A stretch of 64,000 bases of DNA from Microbacterium bovistercoris (GTDB taxonomy: Bacteria; Actinomycetota; Actinomycetes; Actinomycetales; Microbacteriaceae), in contig NZ_QUAB01000044.1 in NCBI RefSeq assembly GCF_003387575.1, forward strand, positions 115,869-179,868, read 5' to 3'. Positions 38,761-46,083 of this stretch are shown piece by piece. A program made the position numbers and the translations under genes. The notes beneath the pieces were generated by a model that did not search any database, was not told where the DNA came from, and worked only from the letters and a program-made list of their open reading frames with translations. Position 1 is the first letter of the stretch, and each line of letters begins with the position of its first letter.

Positions 38761-39504
38761 CTACAGACCCCGCACGCGCGCAAGGAACTCCGCGGTCGCG
38801 GGATGCTGCGGAGCGTCGAAGATCTGCTCCGGCGGCCCCTGCTCGACCAGCACGCCCTCCTTGAGGAACACCACCCGGTCTGCGACCTCGCGCGCGAAGG
38901 ACATCTCGTGGGTGGCCATCACGATCGTCGAGCCGCGGCGCTTCAGCTCGCGCACGAGATCGAGCACCTCGCCGACGAGCTGCGGGTCGAGGGCGCTGGT
39001 GATCTCGTCGAGCAGCAGCACCTCGGGCTCGGTGAGGATGGCCCGTACGATCGCGACGCGCTGCTGCTGACCGCCCGAGAGCCGGTCGGGGTACTCGTCG
39101 GCCTTGTCGCCGAGGCCGAGCGACTCGAGCAGCTCGCGACCACGGGTGCGCGCCTCGCCCTTCGGCATCCCGTGCACCTTGCGGGCGGCCAGGGTGACGT
39201 TGTCGAGCACGGTCATGTGCGGGAAGAGGTTGAAGTGCTGGAACACCACGCCGATCCGTGCGCGCACGGAGTCGGCGTCCACCCGCGGGTCGGTGATGTC
39301 GTCGCCCTGCAGGAAGATCTGACCGTCGTCGACGCGCTCGATGAGGTTCATCGTCTTCAACAGCGTCGACTTGCCGGATCCGGACGCTCCGATCAGCACG
39401 ACGACCTCGTGCGGGGCGACCGCGAGGTCGAGTCCGCGCAGCACGTCGTGGTCGTCGAAGCGCTTGCGCACTCCGCGGGCCTCGATGACGGGCACGGCAC
39501 TCAT
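38761..39504 (-). CDS. Polar amino acid ABC transporter, ATP-binding protein
   Basis: The 247-residue ATPase is a typical GlnQ/HisP-type subunit: Walker A GASGSGKSTLLKTMN, Q-loop VFQHFNLFPHMTVLDN, signature LSGGQQQRVAIVRAI, Walker B VLLLDEITSALDP and H-loop MATHEMSFA. It is the last gene of a six-gene operon; its ATG overlaps the permease stop (39501-39504). The ITSALD sequence (Ile in place of Pro) is a minor change in the D-loop region. It energises uptake of the substrate bound by the lipoprotein encoded at 40364. Confidence 0.96.
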   Translation of the reverse strand: MSAVPVIEARGVRKRFDDHDVLRGLDLAVAPHEVVVLIGASGSGKSTLLKTMNLIERVDDGQIFLQGDDITDPRVDADSVRARIGVVFQHFNLFPHMTVLDNVTLAARKVHGMPKGEARTRGRELLESLGLGDKADEYPDRLSGGQQQRVAIVRAILTEPEVLLLDEITSALDPQLVGEVLDLVRELKRRGSTIVMATHEMSFAREVADRVVFLKEGVLVEQGPPEQIFDAPQHPATAEFLARVRGL

Positions 39505-40367
39505 ACGACTCCTCCGGCCTGCTCGCGCTTGTTGAGGCGCGCGGTGACCCCGTCGGTCAACCGGATCATCGGCCAGCTGAGCGCGATGAAGAACAGCGCG
39601 GCGACGACGTACGGGGTGTAGTTGTAGGTGTCGGCGACCTGCAGCTGCGCGGCGCGCACGGCGTCGATCACGCCGAGGATCGAGATCAGGCCGACGTCCT
39701 TCTGCATCGAGACGAAGTCGTTCATCAGTGCGGGGATGACCTTGCGCACGCCCTGCGGGATGACGACCATCCGCAGCGTCTGCGCGTGGCTGAGTCCCAG
39801 CGACCGCGCGGCGACGCGCTGCGACGGATGCACCGCCTCCATGCCCGCCCGCAGCACCTCGGCGACGTAGGCCGAGTAGCTGATGACGATCGCGATGGTT
39901 CCCCAGAAAACAGCGGGCATGCGCGGGAAGATCATCAGCGCCGGGATGCCGAAGCCGACCAGGTAGAGAACGATCAGCACCGGGACGCCACGGAAGAAGT
40001 CGGTGTAGGCCGCAGCGAGGGCGCGCAGCGGGAAGAACACGGGTCCGCGCAGCGTGCGCAGCACGGCGAGCAAGGTACCGAGGATCGCGACGCCGACGGC
40101 GGCGATCAGCAGCACCATGATGTTCACGAGCAGGCCCTGGAACACGGGGCCGATGCTCTGCAGTGCGATCTGCGGGTCGAAGAACATCTCGCGCACCGCG
40201 GTCCAGCCCGGGGTGTTCACGAGGACGACGACGATCACGCCGATCAGCACGACGCTGCTGACGAGGGCGATCAGGACCGATCGCGTGGTGGCACGGCGCC
40301 GCAGAGCGCGGCGTGACAGCTCGAGATCACTCGGCTGCCACGTCGCGTCGGCGGTGGGGGTGCTCAC
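39501..40367 (-). CDS. Polar amino acid ABC transporter, permease
   Basis: The 288-residue protein starts with a GTG at 40367 that overlaps the TGA of the binding-protein gene (GTGA). Five or six helices are visible; the HisM/GlnP signature region reads YTDFFRGVPVLIVLYLVGFG and the EAA loop is EVLRAGMEAVHPSQRVAARS followed by LGLSHAQTLRMVVIPQGV. A long N-terminal cytosolic segment (about 30 residues) precedes the first helix. A single permease gene implies a homodimer. Confidence 0.95.
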   Translation of the reverse strand: MSTPTADATWQPSDLELSRRALRRRATTRSVLIALVSSVVLIGVIVVVLVNTPGWTAVREMFFDPQIALQSIGPVFQGLLVNIMVLLIAAVGVAILGTLLAVLRTLRGPVFFPLRALAAAYTDFFRGVPVLIVLYLVGFGIPALMIFPRMPAVFWGTIAIVISYSAYVAEVLRAGMEAVHPSQRVAARSLGLSHAQTLRMVVIPQGVRKVIPALMNDFVSMQKDVGLISILGVIDAVRAAQLQVADTYNYTPYVVAALFFIALSWPMIRLTDGVTARLNKREQAGGVV

Positions 40368-41218
40368 TTCAGGACGGGGACGTCGACCGCGTCGCTGAGC
40401 CACTTCTGCTGCAGCTCGTCGAGGGTGCCGTTCTCGCGCAGCGTGTCGACAGCCTTGGAGACGTCATCGGTCAGCTCGGAGCCCTTCGGCAGCACGAACG
40501 CGAAGTCGTCGCCGCCGTCGGAGGTGGCGAACTGGCCCGAGACGGTGGCGTTCTCGATCTGCGCACCGGTCACGTAGAACGCGCCGGGCAGGTCGGTGAC
40601 CATGGCGTCGATCTGGCCGCTCTTGAGCGCCAGCACGACGTCGTCGACGGTGTTGAAGACGCCCAGGTTCGCCTCACCGAGCTGCTCCTTGGCGACGGTG
40701 TAGCTGGTGGTTCCGGCTGCGACGCCGACCTTGACCTTCTTCAGCTCGTCGATCGAGGTGGCGGATGCCGCGGGCGAGTCGTTCAGCACGACGACGGCCT
40801 GCGTGGTGGTGTAGTACGGCGACGAGAAGTCGACCGCCTTCTTGCGCTGATCGGTCACCGAGAACTGCTGGATGTTGACGTCCCAGTCCTTCGGGCCGGG
40901 GGCGATCGCGGCGTCGAAGCCGGTGCGCACCCACTCGATGTCCTTCGCATCGAAGCCGAGCTCCTTCGCGACGGCGTTGGCGACGGCGCCCTCGAAGCCC
41001 TCGCCGTTGGCGGGGTCGTCATCGACGAACCACGGCTCGTAGTTCGGCTCGCCGGTGGCGATGGTGAGCTTGCCCGCGGTGACGGTCGGCAGCGCGCCGT
41101 CGCCCGCGTCAGCGGACGGTGCGGCGGACGAGGTGCCGGAACAGGCGGCGAGGGACACGGCGGCCGCGGCCGCGATGGCGGCGAGGACGGCACGACGGAG
41201 GGTGCGGGAGATGGGCAC
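40364..41218 (-). CDS. Polar amino acid ABC transporter, substrate-binding lipoprotein
   Basis: The 284-residue protein has a lipoprotein signal (MPISRTLRRAVLAAIAAAAA, then VSLAACSG with the lipobox Cys at about residue 26). The mature part is a family 3 binding protein: LTIATGEPNYEPWFVDDD, then VNIQQFSVTDQRKKAVDFSS, where the conserved Arg would grip the amino acid carboxylate and FSSPY is the usual strand. The sequence VDDDPANGEGFEGAVANAVA lacks close resemblance to Gln- or His-specific members by eye, so the amino acid is open. It is placed three bases after the DUF985 cupin gene in the SahH-like operon, which hints at a thioether amino acid ligand. Confidence 0.94.
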   Translation of the reverse strand: MPISRTLRRAVLAAIAAAAAVSLAACSGTSSAAPSADAGDGALPTVTAGKLTIATGEPNYEPWFVDDDPANGEGFEGAVANAVAKELGFDAKDIEWVRTGFDAAIAPGPKDWDVNIQQFSVTDQRKKAVDFSSPYYTTTQAVVVLNDSPAASATSIDELKKVKVGVAAGTTSYTVAKEQLGEANLGVFNTVDDVVLALKSGQIDAMVTDLPGAFYVTGAQIENATVSGQFATSDGGDDFAFVLPKGSELTDDVSKAVDTLRENGTLDELQQKWLSDAVDVPVLK

Positions 41219-41221
41219 GGT

Positions 41222-41677
41222 TCACTCCTGAAGAGAGGTCGGGTTCGGGTTCAAGGGTACGTCGGCAGCGAGTCGCCAGTCTGCGAAGTCGAAACCTGGC
41301 GACACGAAGCACGAGACGAGCACCTCTGCGTCGTCCAGCGGGCGGGCCGCCTGCCAGACGCCGGCGGGCACGAGCACCTGCGCCGCCTCGCCGGGGCCGA
41401 GTACGACCGGGGTCGCCTCCCCCGGCTCCGCGCCGTCGCCGCCGAGACTCAGCTCGAGCCGGCCGGGGCCGTGCCAGAGCCACAGTTCGTCGCTGGTGAC
41501 GACGTGCCAGGCGCTGCGCTCGTCGGGCTGCAGCAGGTAGTGGATGCAGGTGCCGGCTGGCCGGGCGCCGTTCGGCGTGTCGACGGCGAGCGGGCTGGTC
41601 CAGGTGCGCCGGAACCAGCCTCCCTCGGGATGCGGGGCGAGGTCGAGCCGTTCGGCGGTCGCGGGCCTCATGGTCAT
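41222..41677 (-). CDS. DUF985 cupin family protein
   Basis: The 151-residue protein is a cupin_5 member: LDLAPHPEGGWFRRTWTSPL at the N-terminus, IHYLLQPDERSAWHVVTSDE with WLWHGPGRLELSL, and VPAGVWQAARPLDD, followed by VSCFVSPGFDFADWRLAA. Ligand-like His and Glu residues suggest a metal or a small carboxylate. DUF985 proteins have no firm function. The ATG at 41677 overlaps the stop of the amidohydrolase gene, and GGAGGGGAGGA lies directly upstream, so translation is strong. Its place between a hydrolase and an importer suggests it handles the same metabolite. Confidence 0.88.
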   Translation of the reverse strand: MTMRPATAERLDLAPHPEGGWFRRTWTSPLAVDTPNGARPAGTCIHYLLQPDERSAWHVVTSDELWLWHGPGRLELSLGGDGAEPGEATPVVLGPGEAAQVLVPAGVWQAARPLDDAEVLVSCFVSPGFDFADWRLAADVPLNPNPTSLQE

Positions 41678-43035
41678 TCCTCCCCTCCGGCTCCTGAGCG
41701 AGGAGCGAAGCGACGAGACGAAGGGCGCCCTTCGTCTCGCTCCGCTCGCTCAGGGTCCGGGGCAGTCGGGAATCCGGATGCCGCCCACCGCACCTCGCCC
41801 GCGACGATCGTGGCGGCGGCGCGGCCGGTGCCGGACTCCACGAGCTCGGCGATCGCCTCGGGCCCCGCGGGCACGTCGAAGAACGTCAGGTCGGCGAGCG
41901 CGCCGACCGCGAGGTATCCGGTGCGGTCCGGACCGACATCGATGCCCATGGCGTGCGCGCCGCCGATGGTCGCGGCTCCCAGCAGCCGCGCATGCAGGTC
42001 GCGATCGGTGTAGCCCTGCGAGCGGGCGACGCGCGCCAGCTCCGCGACATCCGCCATCAGATCGAGCGACGGGCTGGACGAGAGCGAGTCCGTGCCGACC
42101 GCGATCGGGCTGCCCTCGCGCAGGTAGGCGGCGATCGGCGGCTCCTCGAGGCCGATCACGGCGTTCGACCGTGGGCACAGCGCCACGGTCGTGCGCCGCT
42201 CGCGCAGGATGGCGCGGTCGCGAGCGCTCATGTACACGCCGTGGGCGATGTGGCAGTCCGGCCCGAGCACGCCGAGCTGGTCGACGAACTCGGTGGCGCT
42301 GGTGCCGAAGCCCGCCTGCCGCAGCTCCTGGAAACTGGCCAGGCCCGCGGTGTGCCAGGCCTGCGGATGCTCGTGCGCGAACTCGTTCTCGAAGGCGGCC
42401 TCGCCGAGGTGGATGTGGATGCGCCCGCCGCGCTCGCGCACGATGTCGGGGATCTCCAGCAACGGCTCGATGTCGAGCGAGTAGGGCGCATGCGGCGACA
42501 GACCCGAGCCCGGCGGGGTGGGCAGCGCGTCCAGCGCCCGCTCGACCTGCGCGCGGCCGGTGCGCGCCCAATCGGCGTTGGTCCAGCTCATCACCTCCCA
42601 GTAGGTGATGCCGTGCAGCCTGGCGTCGTGCAGAGCGGATGCCGCGGAGGGGTCGGTCACCACGTCGGCCACCGCCGTCGTTCCGCTGCGCAGGGCCAGC
42701 TCGGCACCGGCCGCGGCATCCGCCGCCCAGTCCCTGCCGCCCTCGTACACGGGATCGAACGCGGCGACCCAGTCGTCGAAGCCGGCGTACTGTCCCTGAC
42801 CGACGACGGCCATACCGGTGTACTGCAGATGCGTGTGCGCGTTCACCAGACCTGGCGTCAGGATGCCCGGCCAGTGCACCTCGTCGTACGCGGCGCCGCG
42901 CTCGGCGAGCGAGCGAAGCACCCAGGCGCGCTCCCCGACGTGCACGATGCGGCCGTCGCGCACGGCGACGGCGCCGTCCGGGATCGGGGGCGCGGTGACG
43001 GGCACGACGAGCCCGGCCGAGTAGACGGTGATCAC
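41674..43035 (-). CDS. Amidohydrolase of the MTA/SAH-deaminase (TrzA/AtzA) type
   Basis: The 453-residue TIM-barrel hydrolase has the metal sites of this superfamily: NAHTHLQYTGM (HxH), HIHLGEAAFENEFAHEH, HGVYMSARD and VGTDSLSSSPS (the catalytic Asp). The family deaminates 5'-methylthioadenosine, S-adenosylhomocysteine, guanine, triazines or aminofutalosine. The GTG start overlaps the stop of the SahH-like gene by four bases. The last about 20 residues (PERAERDEGRPSSRRFAPRS) come from a palindromic repeat at 41693-41754 and are not native. With the SahH homologue next door, a nucleoside thioether such as SAH or a relative is the likeliest substrate. Confidence 0.85.
   Translation of the reverse strand: MITVYSAGLVVPVTAPPIPDGAVAVRDGRIVHVGERAWVLRSLAERGAAYDEVHWPGILTPGLVNAHTHLQYTGMAVVGQGQYAGFDDWVAAFDPVYEGGRDWAADAAAGAELALRSGTTAVADVVTDPSAASALHDARLHGITYWEVMSWTNADWARTGRAQVERALDALPTPPGSGLSPHAPYSLDIEPLLEIPDIVRERGGRIHIHLGEAAFENEFAHEHPQAWHTAGLASFQELRQAGFGTSATEFVDQLGVLGPDCHIAHGVYMSARDRAILRERRTTVALCPRSNAVIGLEEPPIAAYLREGSPIAVGTDSLSSSPSLDLMADVAELARVARSQGYTDRDLHARLLGAATIGGAHAMGIDVGPDRTGYLAVGALADLTFFDVPAGPEAIAELVESGTGRAAATIVAGEVRWAASGFPTAPDPERAERDEGRPSSRRFAPRSGAGGEE
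41693..41754. repeat. Palindromic REP-like element inside the amidohydrolase 3' end
   Basis: The left part (41693-41726, CCTGAGCGAGGAGCGAAG onward) and the right part (41727-41754) form a long inverted repeat centred on GGGCGCCC at 41723-41730. The right arm reads on the minus strand as CCTGAGCGAGCGGAGCGAGA followed by CGAAGGGC. From memory this word family is a common interspersed palindrome in Microbacteriaceae genomes. Here it supplies the last residues of the amidohydrolase and would fold into a hairpin in the operon mRNA, between the amidohydrolase and cupin genes. Confidence 0.75.
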
Positions 43036-44468
43036 GCGTGCGCCTTCCTGCTGCCGGACGTGGTGTACCGCGGCGAGCGCCAGTCGGCCTGCGCCTGCAC
43101 CTGCGCGGTGCTGCGCCGGTCGATGCCGTCTCCGCGGGCCGCGAGCGCCGAGCGGGCGATCGCGGCATCCGCCTCGACGGGGAAGGCGTGCAGGCCGGGG
43201 GCGAGGCCGCCGGTGAGCAGCTGTTCGACCGCGCCGAGCTGCACGGCGAAGGAGAGATCCATGATCTCGATCGGGTTGCCCTCGGCGGCGGCCAGGTTCA
43301 CGCAGCCACCGCGCGCGATGAGCAGAGCGCCGTCGCCTGCGCGGTCGAGGTGCTCCCCTGCCGGGACGAGCGTCGCGGGATCCACATCCACCTCGCCGGG
43401 GACTCCCCCGGCGACCGCGACGATCCTCGCGGCGCGCAGCGTTCCGGCATCCACGGTGTGCGGAGCGCCGGTCGCGGAGATCACCAGCGCGCCCGGCGCG
43501 AGCTCGGCCAGCGGCCCGATGCGGAACCCGTCATGCGCGGCCTTCAGCGCGCGCACCGGGTCGGTCTCGGCGACGGCGATCTCGGCGCCGAGTGCGCGCA
43601 GGTGCGCGGCGACGCCCTCGCCGACCGGCCCGTAGCCGATGACGACAGCGGGCTGGTCGCGCACGCCGATGCCTGCGGCGTCGAGCACGTCGCCGATCGC
43701 GAACACGCAGGACTGCCCGGTGCCGTAACGGTTGTCGAAGGAGGTCTTCATCGCCGCGTCGTTCACCGCGATCACCGGGACGCGCAGCAGGCCCTCCCGC
43801 TGCATGACGCGCAGCGGGGTCAGACCGCTCGTGGTCTCCTCCGCCGCACCGCGCAGCCCGGCCGCCAGCCCCTCCTCGTGTGCGAGGCGGATCAGGTGCG
43901 ACCCGTCGTCGAGCAGCAGGTCGAAGCCTCGGCGCAGGAACGCGATCGCCGCGGAGCGCTCCTCGGCGCCGGACAGCGCCGGATCGCCGTCGACCGGGAT
44001 GCCCCGGTCTCGAAGCACCTCGGCCACCTCGACGTCGATCTCATCGGGGTGTGCGTACACGGCCACCTCGGCCCCGGCGTCGCGCAGCAGCAGAGCGAGC
44101 TGTGCGGTCTTGGGCTCGAGCACCATGGCGATGCCGATCCGGATGCCGTGCACCAGTCCCTCGTCGCGCAGTCGGTGCGCGATGAGCGTGGAGACGGGCA
44201 TGTGCGCGCCGGCATTGTCCACGCGATCCTCCGCGGTCGCGCGGAGCGGCAGCGGGGCGTCGTCGATCAGGATGTCGGGCGTCCCGTCCGGGACGAACGT
44301 CACGCCGCCGTCGGTGAGATGCCCGCCCAGCGCCGGGATCAGCCGCCGCAGCTCCTCCGCGACCGGGGCGTCCCCGCGCACAGAGAACGCACGGCCCGCG
44401 ATCAGCAGATTCGTCTCACGGGCGAACCGGCGCACGAGGCGCTCGGCGGCGGTACGCACTTCGGTCAT
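43032..44468 (-). CDS. Divergent adenosylhomocysteinase (SahH) homologue
   Basis: The 478-residue protein has the SahH layout. A substrate domain carries DDGSHL, EETTSG and NDAAMKTSFDNRYGTGQS, which keep the equivalents of Asp131, Glu156, Lys186, Asp190 and Asn191 of the mammalian enzyme. An NAD domain has VIGYGPVGEG. However, the usual SLHMTxQTA reads AMVLEPKTA, NIGHFDNE reads AVAGGVPGEVD, and GCATGHPSFVM reads AAAEGNPIEIM, so the adenosine-contacting His residues seem lost, and the C-terminal Lys/Tyr tail is different. It is the first gene of a six-gene operon just downstream of tRNA-Arg. I infer hydrolysis of a related thioether nucleoside, such as an inosyl form. Confidence 0.82.
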   Translation of the reverse strand: MTEVRTAAERLVRRFARETNLLIAGRAFSVRGDAPVAEELRRLIPALGGHLTDGGVTFVPDGTPDILIDDAPLPLRATAEDRVDNAGAHMPVSTLIAHRLRDEGLVHGIRIGIAMVLEPKTAQLALLLRDAGAEVAVYAHPDEIDVEVAEVLRDRGIPVDGDPALSGAEERSAAIAFLRRGFDLLLDDGSHLIRLAHEEGLAAGLRGAAEETTSGLTPLRVMQREGLLRVPVIAVNDAAMKTSFDNRYGTGQSCVFAIGDVLDAAGIGVRDQPAVVIGYGPVGEGVAAHLRALGAEIAVAETDPVRALKAAHDGFRIGPLAELAPGALVISATGAPHTVDAGTLRAARIVAVAGGVPGEVDVDPATLVPAGEHLDRAGDGALLIARGGCVNLAAAEGNPIEIMDLSFAVQLGAVEQLLTGGLAPGLHAFPVEADAAIARSALAARGDGIDRRSTAQVQAQADWRSPRYTTSGSRKAHA

Positions 44469-44493
44469 CGGGAAGCTTCTCCAGGAAAGACGA

Positions 44494-44518
44494 AAGCCCC
44501 GGACACCGTCCGGGGCTT
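44494..44518 (-). terminator. Terminator hairpin after tRNA-Arg
   Basis: AAGCCCCGGAC and GTCCGGGGCTT form a perfect 11-bp stem with the loop ACC; on the minus strand it is followed by TCGTCTTTCC. It should end tRNA transcription. The SahH-like gene starts only 25 bases later with GGAGAAG as ribosome site, so the operon either relies on readthrough or has a promoter hidden in this region; none is evident. Confidence 0.75.
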
Positions 44519-44540
44519 CCTATACTGTCTCAACACAGTG

Positions 44541-44613
44541 CGCGCCTGGAGGGACTCGAACCCCCAACCTTCTGATCCGTAGTCAGATGCTCTATCCATT
44601 GAGCTACAGGCGC
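44541..44613 (-). tRNA. tRNA-Arg (anticodon ACG)
   Basis: The minus strand gives a 73-base cloverleaf. The acceptor stem GCGCCTG pairs with CAGGCGC (44542-44548) with discriminator G. The D arm contains AGCTCAATGGATAGAGC, the anticodon stem TCTGA/TCAGA carries the loop CTACGGA, so the anticodon is ACG (read as ICG), and the T arm has GGGTTCGAGTCCC. CCA is not encoded. A -10-like TAGGCT lies at 44638-44643 upstream on the minus strand. Confidence 0.97.
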
Positions 44614-44678
44614 ACGGCCCTCAGCGGGCCGAGGAAAAGCCTACAACAGGTTCGCGCGGAACACGAATCGAGGCCGAT

Positions 44679-45329
44679 TCAGCTCTTCGCGGCCGTCTTC
44701 CGACCCCAGCGCGAGGGCTTCTCGGCCTTGGCCTCGGCCTTCGCCGCCTCCTTCGCGAGCTTGTCCGCCTGCTTGCGTCTGCTGCGCTGCTGCGACGACA
44801 GCGCCTGCAGGTCGACGAGCTTCAGCGCCTGCATCCGCGCTTCGCGCATCGAGGCGTAATCGGGATCCTGATCGGGCCGCATGCCCTCGACCCGAAGCCG
44901 GCGATCGAGGTTGCCGCGCACATCGGCCCAAGCTGCCGCCCGCGCGGACTCGACCAGTTCGCGCACCTCGTCCGGGTCGTCGGCCAGCTCGCGCAGCCGC
45001 TGTGCGACAGCGGTCGACTGCCGTGCGCGCCGCTTGAGGTTGCGCACGTCGCGATCACGGTAGTCGTGCGTGCCGGCCGGGTCGGAGTGCCGGCCCTTCG
45101 CGCGTCTGCGCAGTGCGGTGAGATGCTCGGCGGCCTCGTCGGACTCGGCCGCCATCGCCCGCAGCACGTTCTGAGCGTCACCCGCATAGCGATCGAGATC
45201 GAAGGCACCGCCCTGGGCGATCGTGCCGACGAGGATGTGGTTCTTCACAGCAAGGCGCGCCGCCGCTGTGGCGATCGCGACGCCTTCCGCAATGGCATCC
45301 GCTGTACGTCCCACGACACCTCCTGCCAT
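44679..45329 (-). CDS. Conserved actinobacterial hypothetical protein, helical and basic
   Basis: The 216-residue soluble protein is mostly helical and Arg/Ala/Glu-rich. The N-terminal part reads TADAIAEGVAIATAAARLAV with KNHILVGTIAQGGAFDLDRY, the middle is strongly charged (LRRRAKGRHSDPAGTHDYRD), and residues about 185-216 are Lys/Ala/Glu-rich (KQADKLAKEAAKAEAKAEKP), like nucleic-acid or ribosome-associated tails. I believe similar proteins occur widely in Microbacteriaceae, sometimes under misleading names, but I do not recognise a characterised family. It is upstream of tRNA-Arg on the same strand. Confidence 0.75.
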   Translation of the reverse strand: MAGGVVGRTADAIAEGVAIATAAARLAVKNHILVGTIAQGGAFDLDRYAGDAQNVLRAMAAESDEAAEHLTALRRRAKGRHSDPAGTHDYRDRDVRNLKRRARQSTAVAQRLRELADDPDEVRELVESARAAAWADVRGNLDRRLRVEGMRPDQDPDYASMREARMQALKLVDLQALSSQQRSRRKQADKLAKEAAKAEAKAEKPSRWGRKTAAKS

Positions 45330-45369
45330 GAGCGTACCCGCCGGGTCCGACGTCGGGACAGCCCGGAAG

Positions 45370-46026
45370 TCAGTCCACGGGCTCTGCCAGCCCGCCCCAG
45401 AGCGCGACGGCCTCCTCGCACGCCGCTTCGAGGTGCGCGCGGTTCAGCTCGCACACGAGCTCAGCGTCCCGCGCGACGAACGCGTCGACGATCGCCCGAT
45501 GGGCATCCACGTGCGCGTACAGATCCGAGTTGCGGCCGAACGCGCGGCGGAACCGGGTCTCGAACACGCCCATGGTCTCGTCGATCGTCTGGTTGCCCGC
45601 CAGCGCGATCAGCGTGCGGTGGAACCGCCCGGCCGCGAGGTTCGTCTGCACGATGTCACCTGACGCTGCGGCGTCGTGCTCGTCGGCGAGCGCGGCGATG
45701 ACCTTGGCGACCCCGTCTTCATCGTGCCGTTCGGCGGCGATGCCCAGGGCGGCGTTCTCGATGGCGATGCGCAGCACACTCAGGTCGACCACGTCCTGCG
45801 CGGTGAAGTCCCGCACGACCGCCCAGGTGCGCGGGCGCGAGATGACGACCCCCTCCTGACTCAGCCGCCGGATCGCCTCGCGCACCGGCAGTCTCGAGAC
45901 GTTCAGCTCCCGCGCGAGATCCCGCTCCACCAGGCGCGATCCCGGCAAGCGCCTTCCCAATACGATGTCCTCTCGCAGCACGCGAGTCACGCGCACTGAT
46001 TCGAGCTCCCCTGGCCCCAGCCCCAT
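45370..46026 (-). CDS. GntR family (FadR/VanR subfamily) regulator
   Basis: The 218-residue protein has a GntR winged helix (LREDIVLGRRLPGSRLVERD, then LARELNVSRLPVREAIRRLS) and an FCD effector domain, with VVDLSVLRIAIENAAL, AGRFHRTLIALAGN and YAHVDAHRAIVDAFVARDAE, where Asp and three His usually bind a metal and a carboxylate ligand. I chose the ATG at 46026; an in-frame start at 46074 is possible. No obvious metabolic operon is adjacent, but it lies upstream of the conserved hypothetical gene on the same strand. The ligand is unknown. Confidence 0.9.
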   Translation of the reverse strand: MGLGPGELESVRVTRVLREDIVLGRRLPGSRLVERDLARELNVSRLPVREAIRRLSQEGVVISRPRTWAVVRDFTAQDVVDLSVLRIAIENAALGIAAERHDEDGVAKVIAALADEHDAAASGDIVQTNLAAGRFHRTLIALAGNQTIDETMGVFETRFRRAFGRNSDLYAHVDAHRAIVDAFVARDAELVCELNRAHLEAACEEAVALWGGLAEPVD

Positions 46027-46083
46027 GCTATGGATTGAAGCACGCGCCCGGCGGTCCGCAAAAGATGATGTCATCCCGGCCCT

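Noticed and set aside
38761..41218. Assignment of the importer to methionine (MetNIQ type)
   Set aside because: The binding protein is of family 3 (polar amino acid) and not the NlpA type, so a standard methionine importer is not supported.
43038..44582. Open frame of 514 codons on the plus strand, running into tRNA-Arg
   Set aside because: It is antisense to the SahH homologue and its last residues are an antisense tRNA reading; composition is typical of a GC-rich shadow frame.
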